Assembly (NCBI GenBank): GCA_007121335.1
Contig: SKLY01000209.1
Span: 1-36,403 of the forward strand
Source: Saprospiraceae bacterium
Lineage (GTDB): Bacteria > Bacteroidota > Bacteroidia > Chitinophagales > Saprospiraceae
DNA length: 36,403 bases
Reading direction: 5' to 3'
Shown piece after piece: positions 8,910 to 16,267 of this stretch. Each line of letters opens with the position of its first letter. Position 1 is the stretch's first letter. A model generated the notes under the pieces. It ran no database searches, had not been told where the DNA came from, and saw only the letters and a list, made by a program, of their open reading frames with translations. Made by a program: the position numbers and the translations under genes.

Positions 8910-9743
8910 ATGAAATCTGCGAGGTGGACATTTCTTATCCTACTTCCCTTTATCCTCGCCATGTGTCGCAGCGGAGGAGATGAAGTGCGTATCCAGTCTA
9001 TCGAATCCTCCGAAGGCTATGTGGTAAAGTACTTCGACTTCGATGATCGCCTGGTAAAGCGTATTGAACTGGATATCGATTCTCTGCACCACGGTTGTTA
9101 CCAAATTTTTGATAAAGAGGGGGAGGCCGTTTTACAGGCTTTTTTCTCCGGTGGAGAGCTTCATGGAACCTGGATGATGGCAAAAAAAGGCTGCTGGAGT
9201 GGGGGAGGCCTTGCAAATGCTAAAAAAGAAGGTTTGTGGGAATACCACAAAAACCACAATGGAGAATGTCTGCCGGTCAAAAGCAGGGGCTTCCGGGAGG
9301 GCGAATTGCACGGTGGCAGCATATATTCTGAGGGCCGTGATGGATTCTGGACTTATGATCTCTACAACAGGGGCCGTTTGATCGGAAGTGCTGAGTTAGG
9401 TGATTTCGGTATCAGGGAGGTATCCGGGGACCTCTACTTTTTCGGACTGGATCTGGCCACTGATCTGGAGGGTGAAACCACCTTGCTGCTCTTTGCTGCA
9501 GCGATTCCGGGTTTTTTTCCTGAGGTCTCCGTACTTTCTGAAACAGAGGATGGCGAAAAGGAACTTATCCAAATGCCTCCGGCGGGTTATAATAACCATA
9601 TGTTTTTTTGGATAGTGGATGAACTCAGGGATAAGAGTTTCTACGAAGCGGGTTTGGCTGACCTCAAACTTCTGGATGGAATGGGTTATGATGCATACAG
9701 GGAGTTGATTTATTTCCCCATCATTCCCGGAAGACCCGACTAA
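8910..9743 (+). CDS. MORN-like repeat lipoprotein of unknown function
   Basis: 277 residues with a lipoprotein signal (WTFLILLPFILAMC, Cys at 19). The central part (about residues 35-155) has repeated short strands of the type F-x-x-G-E-L-H-G-x-W and K-K-E-G-L-W-E-Y, the pattern of MORN/YwqK-like repeats (FSGGELHGTW, NAKKEGLWEYH, FREGELHGGS, EGRDGFWTY). The C-terminal 110 residues (ETTLLLFAAAIPGFFPEVSVL onward) are unrelated to these and unrecognised. MORN-like repeat proteins of Bacteroidota are usually exported; some are loosely named antitoxin-like without evidence. No partner gene is adjacent. Function unknown. Confidence 0.65.
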   Translation: MKSARWTFLILLPFILAMCRSGGDEVRIQSIESSEGYVVKYFDFDDRLVKRIELDIDSLHHGCYQIFDKEGEAVLQAFFSGGELHGTWMMAKKGCWSGGGLANAKKEGLWEYHKNHNGECLPVKSRGFREGELHGGSIYSEGRDGFWTYDLYNRGRLIGSAELGDFGIREVSGDLYFFGLDLATDLEGETTLLLFAAAIPGFFPEVSVLSETEDGEKELIQMPPAGYNNHMFFWIVDELRDKSFYEAGLADLKLLDGMGYDAYRELIYFPIIPGRPD

Positions 9744-9988
9744 ATCTACTTTGACCCAACCGATGGAAAATCTTCAAACCCTTAGGCAGTCCTGTAGAAA
9801 TCATGTCAACCTCTTACATTTGGGTAATTTTTTTACCTTTACCCCTTTGCCAACCGGGCGGGAGAAGCCAATCCTTTGAGGGCTGTGAGTCAGCATGGGG
9901 TTTGGAGCGTTTGAATTTGGGGTATTCCTGTCCTGCCATTGAAGAAAAAGGAGGGTTGGAAAATTGATTCACAAACAAAAGCAGAAGA

Positions 9989-11365
9989 ATGAAAAACATT
10001 TCCATGCCACACACCCTGGTGTTGATGTTTGGCCTGATGGTAGTTTCCCTGGTCGTGACCTGGTTGGTGCCCTCCGGTTCTTTTGAAACGACTGTTAATG
10101 AGCACGGACAGGAAGTTGTCGTGCCGGGAACCTTCAGTCAAATTCCCGACAAGGAATACCTGAGTCCACTTTCACTTTTCACGGTCATTCCCCGGGCCCT
10201 CGGAGATGCGCAGGCCATCATTTTCTTTGTGCTGATCATTGGAGGAGCGATCAAGGTTATTAGAGAAACCGGTGCGATAGATGCATTTCTCGGTAGTTTG
10301 ATCAAAAAGTACGGCAGACGGCCCAATATGTTGCTTTTTTCCATGATGTTCACCTTTGCAATGGTCTCGGCTACCATCGGAGTTGCAGAGGAATACATAC
10401 CCTTTGCCCTAATTTTGGTCAGTCTCTGCGTGGCCATGAGGTTGGATGCCATTACCGCCATCGGGACTCTGGTAGTTGGTTACGGTGTGGGCTATGGCAT
10501 TGCATTTATGAATCCCTTCACTCTGGTTATAGCGCAAAATATAGCAGGACTTCAACCGCTTTCCGGATACGAGTATCGCCTGGCCATTACCATCCCTTTT
10601 ATTCTCGTTGGCTTTCACCACGTCTGGAGTTACGCTCGAAAAATACAAAGAGACCCCTCGAAAAGTCTGATGAAAGGTATTAAGCCAAAGGAGTACATTT
10701 CTCTTGCTGACCACCCTCCTTTGAACAGGAGGAGAATATTGATCCTTCTAATTTCCGGTGCAGCATTACTCGGCCTGATTGTTGGAATAGCTACTGCGGG
10801 CTGGTATTTAGTGGAATTGAGCGCATTGTTTGTGGGATTGGCTCTTGTTGTTGGCATCGTTTCAGGTCTGGGTGCCAATAAAACTGCCATTGTATTTGGT
10901 GAAGGTGCAGCTGAATTAACCACTACTGCGCTCTTGATTGGGTTTGCTCGCTCTATTGCCCTCCTGATGGAAGACGGTATGGTATTGCACACAGTAGTGG
11001 ATGCCGCGGCAGCTCCTCTTTCCGCCTTCGGACCTGAATTTGCCGCGGTGGGCATGCTGTTTATTCAGAGCATTCTCAACTTTTTTATTCCCTCCGGAAG
11101 TGGACAGGCATTTGTAGCTATGCCGCTGATGGCCCCCATCGGAGATATTGTCGGTGTGAGCAGGCAGATATCCGTACTAGCCTTCCAGTTCGGAGACGGC
11201 CTTATGAATATGATTGTTCCCACCAGCCCGGTCCTCATGGGAATTTTGGGACTGGCCGGAATTCCCTACACACGCTGGTTCCGGTTTATCGCACCTCTCC
11301 TGGTAAAACTTTTTGTCCTCTGTTCGATTGTTCTCGTCATTGCTGTGTGGATAGGGTATGAATGA
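9989..11365 (+). CDS. YfcC/DcuC-type anion carrier
   Basis: A 458-residue inner-membrane carrier with about 11-12 hydrophobic helices, of the C4-dicarboxylate anaerobic carrier-like (YfcC/DcuC) family. Characteristic stretches are the N-terminal P-H-T-x-V-L-M with WLVPSGSFE, the conserved GVAEEYIPFALILV, the glycine-rich GTLVVGYGVGYGIAFMNPFT, and FFIPSGSGQAFVAMPLMAPI near the C-terminus. Substrates are generally carboxylates, amino acids or peptides, and I cannot choose among them. It appears monocistronic; a 245-bp gap without a recognised gene precedes it and the repeat-rich gap follows it. The ATG at 9989 begins directly at the family's usual N-terminus. Confidence 0.85.
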   Translation: MKNISMPHTLVLMFGLMVVSLVVTWLVPSGSFETTVNEHGQEVVVPGTFSQIPDKEYLSPLSLFTVIPRALGDAQAIIFFVLIIGGAIKVIRETGAIDAFLGSLIKKYGRRPNMLLFSMMFTFAMVSATIGVAEEYIPFALILVSLCVAMRLDAITAIGTLVVGYGVGYGIAFMNPFTLVIAQNIAGLQPLSGYEYRLAITIPFILVGFHHVWSYARKIQRDPSKSLMKGIKPKEYISLADHPPLNRRRILILLISGAALLGLIVGIATAGWYLVELSALFVGLALVVGIVSGLGANKTAIVFGEGAAELTTTALLIGFARSIALLMEDGMVLHTVVDAAAAPLSAFGPEFAAVGMLFIQSILNFFIPSGSGQAFVAMPLMAPIGDIVGVSRQISVLAFQFGDGLMNMIVPTSPVLMGILGLAGIPYTRWFRFIAPLLVKLFVLCSIVLVIAVWIGYE

Positions 11366-12219
11366 TGGGGGTGTGTGAAATGTGGATAGGGGTTAGTCAA
11401 TTACGAATGGTTTAATTGCGGATTGGGGGGGATAATAGACAGTTGACAATTTTTTGTGTGATAATTCGGAGGTTCTGGTATAAAATAACGACTTTTGGGT
11501 GGTTCGGGATGTAGGATATTGGGTACCTAAAAACCCGGGGGAGGGTCTAATTTCATGGGCCACGGAAAATCCGCCAAATCCATCTAATCCGTCAAAATCC
11601 GTGATTCAGACAATGAGGATTTTGGTTTCACGCAAAGGCCATAAAGGAGGCAAAGGCCGCAAAGGGTTCAGTTGAAAGTAGAAAGTATTGAAAGTACAAA
11701 GTTTGGAAAGTTGACAATTGCCCACCAAAGCTTTGGGGGCAAGCGGATAGGGTTTGAATAAATTTTCGTGTAGGGACGCAATGCCTTGCGTCCGCTAAAT
11801 GGTTCTATTCTTTCATTAGTGGGATTTTATAATCATTTCCCCTCTACGGAATTCCTTTCTATCGAATGGTCAAATTACGCGGAACAAGAGAAAATCCGTG
11901 TAATTCCTCTAATCCATTAAAATCCGTGATTCAGACAATGTGCGAATCGGTTGCTCCCCCTCCCCAAAGCATAGCCTGCCCCCAAAACTTTGGTGGGGGG
12001 ACGAGAAAACTTTGGGGGCAAAGAAACCTTTTTAACAGAAAAAAATCCTCCGAAATCAACAATCCCTCCGAATAGATATTCTGCTGGATACAGCGAGGTG
12101 GCGGCCTCGCAAACAACTCACCAAATCACAGACTCACCAATTCACAACTGAGTTAGGCCATCCGCCCATCGGGTCATCTGCCAACAACTCCCCCCTTTGT
12201 GAAAAACCCGTGAATTTCT
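11366..12219. repeat. Gene-free mosaic of dispersed repeats and palindromes
   Basis: No credible gene occurs here. Visible elements: four 9-bp units of the type GCAAAGGCC (11632-11667); a GAAAGTA-rich tract (11672-11712); a near-perfect palindrome centred on CCAAAGCTTTGG (11718-11742); a hairpin element (11757-11793) that recurs at 36017; a 22-bp exact direct repeat (11594-11615 and 11919-11940); inverted TGCCCCCAAA (11977-11986) and TTTGGGGGCA (12011-12020); GCGAGG/CCTCGC (12093-12110); and two 16-bp units starting CTCACCAA (12117-12148). A 69-residue frame at 11866-12075 merely translates these repeats. Confidence 0.75.
11757..11793. repeat. Dispersed hairpin repeat, copy 1
   Basis: The core GGACGCAATGCCTTGCGTCC is a perfect 8-bp stem with a TGCC loop. 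The 37-bp element matches 36017-36053 at 31 of 37 positions. No gene overlaps it. Confidence 0.8.
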
Positions 12220-12227
12220 TATCTTTG
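12196..12227 (+). promoter_or_regulatory. Strong promoter for the enoyl-CoA hydratase operon
   Basis: TTTG (12196-12199) and TATCTTTG (12220-12227) are 20 nt apart, a full consensus match for the Bacteroidota primary sigma factor. The implied leader is about 70 nt and contains a potential hairpin between GACGGTGGTC (12241-12250) and GACCGCGGTC (12270-12279), with one mismatch and one wobble. Confidence 0.75.
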
Positions 12228-12305
12228 CGGTCTTTTGAAAGACGGTGGTCGGCCCTTTTAAACAAAGGAGACCGCGGTCGGTTTGATAACTAAAACAGCA
12301 ACATT

Positions 12306-13091
12306 ATGATTGACTTCAAGAATATCAGCGTTTCGGAGAACAACGGAATTTTTACCATTACCATTGAAAGGCCGCGAGCGCTTAATGCTCTGAACTGGGA
12401 CACCATTGAAGAACTTGGCCAGGCTATCCAGAAAATATCGGGCCAATTGGTCAACGTCAAAGGTGTTATTCTTACCGGCTCGGGTGAAAAGGCCTTTGCG
12501 GCAGGGGCTGATTTGAAGCGCTTTCCCGAATTGGGTGAGGAGGGCGGTATTCAGTTGTCCCGTCAGGGGAATGAGGTTTTCAACCGTTTTGAAAATGCAC
12601 CCTTTCCCGTCATTGCCGCGATAAACGGTTTTGCGCTGGGAGGAGGACTGGAACTCGCAATGGCCTGTCACCTCAGGATAGCTGCCAAAAACGCAAAATT
12701 TGGACAGCCGGAAGCCAAACTCGGCCTTACTCCGGGATATGCCGCCACCCAGCGACTTCCGCGATATGTCGGTAAATCACAGGCGCTCTACTTGTTGCTC
12801 ACCGGTGAAATGATCAATGCAAACAGGGCTTTGGAACTCGGATTGGTGAATGAATTGGTGGAGCAGGAAGAGCTGTTGAAGCGATGTGAGGAAATACTCG
12901 AGGTTACTGGTTCCATGGCACCCATTGCCATCGAGGAAATTATTAAATGTGTGAATGCCTATTACGATCCGAATACGGATGGTTTTGAGAGTGAGGTAAA
13001 GGCTTTTGGAAAATGCATGGACTCAGAAGACCTCCAGGAAGGGGTGAATGCATTTTTGGAAAAGAGAAGACCTGAATTCAAGGGTAAGTGA
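12306..13091 (+). CDS. Enoyl-CoA hydratase/isomerase family protein
   Basis: A 261-residue crotonase-fold enzyme expected to hydrate 2-enoyl-CoA to 3-hydroxyacyl-CoA in beta-oxidation or a related acyl-CoA pathway. Both hydratase glutamates are present: E116 in GGGLELAMAC and E136 in FGQPEAKLGLTPG. The oxyanion-hole segments AFAAGADLK and NGFALGGGLE are intact, which favours hydratase over isomerase or dehalogenase. The segment after the first Glu reads CHLRIA where most relatives have CD-x-R-IA, a minor oddity. It has a strong promoter and lies 78 bp before a ferredoxin reductase and ferredoxin pair; a short hairpin between them may partly separate expression. Confidence 0.88.
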   Translation: MIDFKNISVSENNGIFTITIERPRALNALNWDTIEELGQAIQKISGQLVNVKGVILTGSGEKAFAAGADLKRFPELGEEGGIQLSRQGNEVFNRFENAPFPVIAAINGFALGGGLELAMACHLRIAAKNAKFGQPEAKLGLTPGYAATQRLPRYVGKSQALYLLLTGEMINANRALELGLVNELVEQEELLKRCEEILEVTGSMAPIAIEEIIKCVNAYYDPNTDGFESEVKAFGKCMDSEDLQEGVNAFLEKRRPEFKGK

Positions 13092-13115
13092 TTTGCTTAT
13101 TCAAAATCCTCGTTT

Positions 13116-13133
13116 ACCGGTATTCCGGTTTTT
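13116..13133 (+). terminator. Short hairpin with U-run, partial terminator candidate
   Basis: ACCGG-TATT-CCGGT followed by TTTTT, 25 bp after the enoyl-CoA hydratase stop. The stem is only 5 bp, so it may attenuate rather than end transcription into the reductase gene. Confidence 0.45.
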
Positions 13134-13169
13134 AATATCAAAGTCGCATTGGTTTAATCGCTGAAATAA

Positions 13170-14174
13170 ATGATCAAAACAGATATACTTATAATTGGAG
13201 CGGGCCCCACGGGTTTGTTTGCGGTTTTTGAAGCCGGCCTGTTGCGTCTTCGATGCCACCTGATCGATTCACTGCCTCAAGCCGGTGGTCAGTTGGCAGA
13301 AATATACCCCAAAAAGCCCATTTACGATATTCCCGGAATGCCTGAAGTGCTAGCGGGAGATTTGGTAGATGGCCTTATGAAACAGGCGGCTCCGTTCAAA
13401 CCCGGCTTTACTCTCGGTGAGCGGGCCGAAACACTGGAAAAGACAGAGGACGGTCAATTTTTAGTGATCACCAACAAGGGTACAGTACACAGTGCTCCGG
13501 TAGTGGCGATAGCCGGAGGCCTCGGTTCATTTGAACCCAGAAAGCCGCCGTTGGGCAACATTGCTGATTTTGAGGACAAGGGTGTGTCCTACATGGTTAA
13601 AAACCCGGAGGATTACCGCGATAAAAGGGTCGTAATTGCAGGTGGGGGAGATTCCGCCCTGGATTGGGCTATTTACCTTGCAGATGTGGCCTCTGAGGTG
13701 ACACTCGTTCACAGGCGGGAGGGTTTTCGCGCAGCAGTTGACTCAGTTGAGAAGGCCAGGGCGCTGGATAAAGAGGGAAAAATCCGCTTGCTGACCAGCG
13801 CACAGGTAACAGGCCTCAGTGGGAACGGGCGACTGGAAACTGTACTTATCAACCACAAGAAAAAAGGCGGTATCGAATTGGAAACCGATTTTTTTATTCC
13901 TCTGTTTGGCTTGATTCCCAAGCTCGGCCCCATAGCAGATTGGGGGCTGGACATTAAGGACAATGCCATTCGAGTGGATACCTTTGATTACTCGACCAAT
14001 GTGCCCGGGATATACGCCATCGGGGATATCAATACTTATCCTGGCAAATTAAAACTTATCCTATGCGGTTTTCACGAAGCTACCCTTATGTGTCAATCGG
14101 CCTACAAAAGGATCAACCCGGACAAAAAGGTTTCATTTAAGTACACCACCGTAAGCGGTATAGAGGGATTCTGA
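13170..14174 (+). CDS. Ferredoxin--NADP(+) reductase, thioredoxin-reductase-like type
   Basis: A 334-residue flavoprotein. The N-terminal FAD-binding GAGPTGLFA (residues 10-18) and the NADPH-binding GGGDSALDWA (near 159-168) are clear, and GDINTYPGKLKLI is the C-terminal FAD contact. The redox-active CxxC of true thioredoxin reductase is absent, which identifies the YumC-type ferredoxin/flavodoxin-NADP reductase. It would pass electrons between NADPH and ferredoxin in the cytoplasm. The ferredoxin gene follows 4 bp after its stop, so the partner is almost certainly encoded next door. The start ATG at 13170 is immediately before the first beta strand. Confidence 0.92.
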   Translation: MIKTDILIIGAGPTGLFAVFEAGLLRLRCHLIDSLPQAGGQLAEIYPKKPIYDIPGMPEVLAGDLVDGLMKQAAPFKPGFTLGERAETLEKTEDGQFLVITNKGTVHSAPVVAIAGGLGSFEPRKPPLGNIADFEDKGVSYMVKNPEDYRDKRVVIAGGGDSALDWAIYLADVASEVTLVHRREGFRAAVDSVEKARALDKEGKIRLLTSAQVTGLSGNGRLETVLINHKKKGGIELETDFFIPLFGLIPKLGPIADWGLDIKDNAIRVDTFDYSTNVPGIYAIGDINTYPGKLKLILCGFHEATLMCQSAYKRINPDKKVSFKYTTVSGIEGF

Positions 14175-14178
14175 AATT

Positions 14179-14502
14179 ATGGATAGTGTTAAGATAAAAG
14201 CAATAGACAGGGAAGGTGTAGAGCACATGATTGAAGCTCCGGTTGATATGAACCTCAACCTGATGGAAGCACTCAAGGGATCGGGTTTGGATGTAAAGGC
14301 CACTTGCGGAGGAATGGCCCTCTGTTCAACCTGTCATGTGTATATTCTCACAGACCATAGCTTAGCCGAACCCACGGAAGACGAAGAAGATATGCTTGAT
14401 TCTGCTTTTTTAGTTGAAGATAACAGCAGATTGGGTTGCCAATTGCGCATAGAGTCCGATATGGACGGACTGGTTGTTCAATTGGCACCGGATGGGGATT
14501 GA
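14179..14502 (+). CDS. 2Fe-2S ferredoxin (adrenodoxin-like)
   Basis: A 107-residue ferredoxin with the four cluster cysteines C43, C49, C52 and C87 (C-x5-C-x2-C ... C), the adrenodoxin/putidaredoxin arrangement. The fold is complete: an N-terminal beta strand, a helix (NLNLMEALKGSGLDV), the cluster loop (ATCGGMALCSTC) and an acidic helix EPTEDEEDMLDSA, likely the docking surface for its reductase. It is coupled to the upstream reductase with a 4-bp gap. The final electron acceptor (an oxygenase, fatty-acid desaturase or Fe-S biogenesis) is not encoded nearby. Confidence 0.93.
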   Translation: MDSVKIKAIDREGVEHMIEAPVDMNLNLMEALKGSGLDVKATCGGMALCSTCHVYILTDHSLAEPTEDEEDMLDSAFLVEDNSRLGCQLRIESDMDGLVVQLAPDGD

Positions 14503-14510
14503 TTGAGTAA

Positions 14511-14891
14511 TTATCCTCCTGTTTCCTTTTTCAGCTCTGCAATTTGGCTTTCCCACAAGTGCTTTTGATCATCCACTTCATCCTCATCAGCAAAATCGGT
14601 TATTTCCAGGATGGTTTCATTGGTCACCCCGGATTTTGAAAGGCGGTATTCGAAATACTCATCCTCATCATCCGCATCATCCCACTTAAACCGCAGTCGC
14701 TCTTCCTCAACATGCTCAACCAGGATCGCCCTTTCGGCATAACCTTCCCAATAGAAGGTGTACACATCACCGTCGATATCTACCTCGTCACAAAACCAGC
14801 GAACCAGGCAGGATGGTGTCGTTAGAAAGTTGTGAAGTATGGCTGGTGAAGCCTTGAACAGAAACTCCATATCGAATTGAACTCGCTTCAT
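14511..14891 (-). CDS. START-like domain protein
   Basis: 126 residues, resembling the Bacteroidota START-like (helix-grip, AHSA1/SRPBCC-related) family. The pattern MEFLFKASPAILHNFLTTPSCLVRWFCDEVDIDGDVYTFYWEG, then AILVEHVEEERLRFKWDDADD and ETILEITDFADEDE, followed by a C-terminal helix, is that of a small ligand-binding fold. It is very acidic and cytoplasmic. The ligand is unknown. It converges on the ferredoxin gene with only 8 bp between the two stop codons. Confidence 0.75.
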   Translation of the reverse strand: MKRVQFDMEFLFKASPAILHNFLTTPSCLVRWFCDEVDIDGDVYTFYWEGYAERAILVEHVEEERLRFKWDDADDEDEYFEYRLSKSGVTNETILEITDFADEDEVDDQKHLWESQIAELKKETGG

Positions 14892-15079
14892 TTTATCATT
14901 TTTTTTGACTGTGCAATAATAATCTACCGGGTTTAGTTAGATGCATTGGCAGTTCTAAGCAATTGCCCTGCACGAGAATGTAGCGCAAGCACTTATTGAC
15001 TATCCCGGATGCCTAATGTTCCTAAACAGCCCGCAAGTAAATATTTTTTTATGGATTTAATAATTATTTGAACTTTTTT

Positions 15080-15110
15080 TTCTGAAAAAGGCTTGAAGAT
15101 GGTATGTTTG
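15080..15110 (+). promoter_or_regulatory. rpoD promoter
   Basis: TATGTTTG (15103-15110) fits the TAnnTTTG -7 consensus, followed by GCAGC. A weaker upstream element, TTCTG (15080-15084), lies 18 nt before it. The leader to the rpoD start would be about 165 nt. The 391-bp gap 14892-15282 holds no gene; besides this promoter, the leader contains small hairpins (ATCCG 15130-15134 with CGGAT 15145-15149; ACGAAC 15163-15168 with GTTCGT 15186-15191). Confidence 0.6.
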
Positions 15111-15282
15111 CAGCTTTTTTAAACCGCAGATCCGTAATTCCAGCCGGATTCAAACATTGGCAACGAACAATATTCAGCTTTATCGGTTCGTCAACAACAA
15201 AATATGGTATTGGGATAACCTGATTCATTCTAGTAGATCTGGAATGTACGATTGATTTATTTTACAACAAACTAATCATTAC

Positions 15283-16152
15283 ATGAGACAGTTAAAAATT
15301 ACAAAATCTATAACCAACAGGGAGAGTCAATCCCTGGAGAAATATCTCCAAGAAATTGGCAAAGTTGATCTCCTGACTCCTGAAGAGGAAGTTGATTTGG
15401 CCAAGCGTATCAAAGAGAACGACCAGGTCGCTTTGGAAAAGTTGACCAAGGCGAATCTGCGGTTTGTGGTTTCTGTGGCCAAGCAGTATCAAAATCAGGG
15501 TCTTTCTCTTAGTGACCTTATTAACGAGGGCAATCTCGGCCTCATCAAAGCTGCACAGCGATTTGATGAAACAAGGGGTTTTAAGTTTATTTCCTATGCT
15601 GTATGGTGGATCAGGCAGTCTATTCTTCAAGCACTGGCTGAACAGTCGCGTATTGTCAGACTTCCTCTTAATAAAGTGGGTTCCCTGAATAAAATAAACC
15701 GCGCATTTTCTGAATTGGAGCAGGAGTACGAAAGAGAACCGTCTGCCGAGGAACTCTCAGAATCTCTTGAAATCTCTACCGACGAGGTGGAAACTACCCT
15801 TGGTGTGGCTTCGCGCCATGTCTCAGTTGATGCGCCCTTCGTGGAGGGAGAGGACAATACCTTACTGGATGTGTTGGAAAATAATACGACACCGGATACA
15901 GACGACAGTCTTGATTACGCAGACTCACTTCGCAAAGAAATCGAGCGCTCCCTCGGTACTCTTACCGAAAGACAGAGCGATGTAATTAAGCTGTACTTTG
16001 GGATTGGAATAGAGCATCCCATGTCGCTGGAAGACATAGGAGACAAATTCGGACTTACGCGAGAGCGGGTTCGCCAGATAAAAGATAAGGCCATCAACAA
16101 ACTGCGCTCCACATCGAGGAGTAAATTGTTGAAAAATTACCTGGCCCTTTGA
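15283..16152 (+). CDS. rpoD: Primary RNA polymerase sigma factor (Bacteroidota short form)
   Basis: The housekeeping sigma-70 factor, 289 residues. Region 1.2 ([28 protein letters not shown]) comes at the very start; region 1.1 and the long non-conserved insert of the E. coli protein are absent, as usual for Bacteroidota. Region 2 ([43 protein letters not shown]), region 3 (LPLNK) and region 4 with the helix-turn-helix ([19 protein letters not shown]) are intact. It should recognise the TTG/TAnnTTTG promoters seen throughout the window. It is transcribed alone with a long leader and ends at an intrinsic terminator 27 bp after the stop. Confidence 0.97.
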   Translation: MRQLKITKSITNRESQSLEKYLQEIGKVDLLTPEEEVDLAKRIKENDQVALEKLTKANLRFVVSVAKQYQNQGLSLSDLINEGNLGLIKAAQRFDETRGFKFISYAVWWIRQSILQALAEQSRIVRLPLNKVGSLNKINRAFSELEQEYEREPSAEELSESLEISTDEVETTLGVASRHVSVDAPFVEGEDNTLLDVLENNTTPDTDDSLDYADSLRKEIERSLGTLTERQSDVIKLYFGIGIEHPMSLEDIGDKFGLTRERVRQIKDKAINKLRSTSRSKLLKNYLAL

Positions 16153-16179
16153 TACATTGAGAATGTCAAAATAACTTTG

Positions 16180-16213
16180 AGGGGAAGTGGATCAATATCT
16201 GCTTCCCCTTTTT
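16180..16213 (+). terminator. Intrinsic terminator after rpoD
   Basis: AGGGGAAG (16180-16187) pairs with CTTCCCCT (16202-16209), 14-nt loop, followed by a run of T to 16213. Confidence 0.88.
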
Positions 16214-16242
16214 GCTTTAGTCAGTTTATTTGCTGAAATTTG
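16211..16242 (+). promoter_or_regulatory. Candidate gap promoter overlapping the rpoD terminator
   Basis: TTTG (16211-16214) and GAAATTTG (16235-16242; one mismatch to TAnnTTTG) are 20 nt apart, followed by CAGC. The upstream element is formed by the last T residues of the rpoD terminator. The implied leader is about 20 nt. Confidence 0.45.
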
Positions 16243-16267
16243 CAGCTCAAAATAAACGCTACTACTA

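Noticed and set aside
8910-9743. Toxin-antitoxin module based on YwqK/MORN-like repeats
   Set aside because: The protein is an exported lipoprotein with no adjacent toxin-like gene; the antitoxin label in this family is not informative.
11866-12075. Small frames on both strands in the repeat mosaic
   Set aside because: They are translations of inverted GGGGG-TTT-type repeats and overlap each other on opposite strands.
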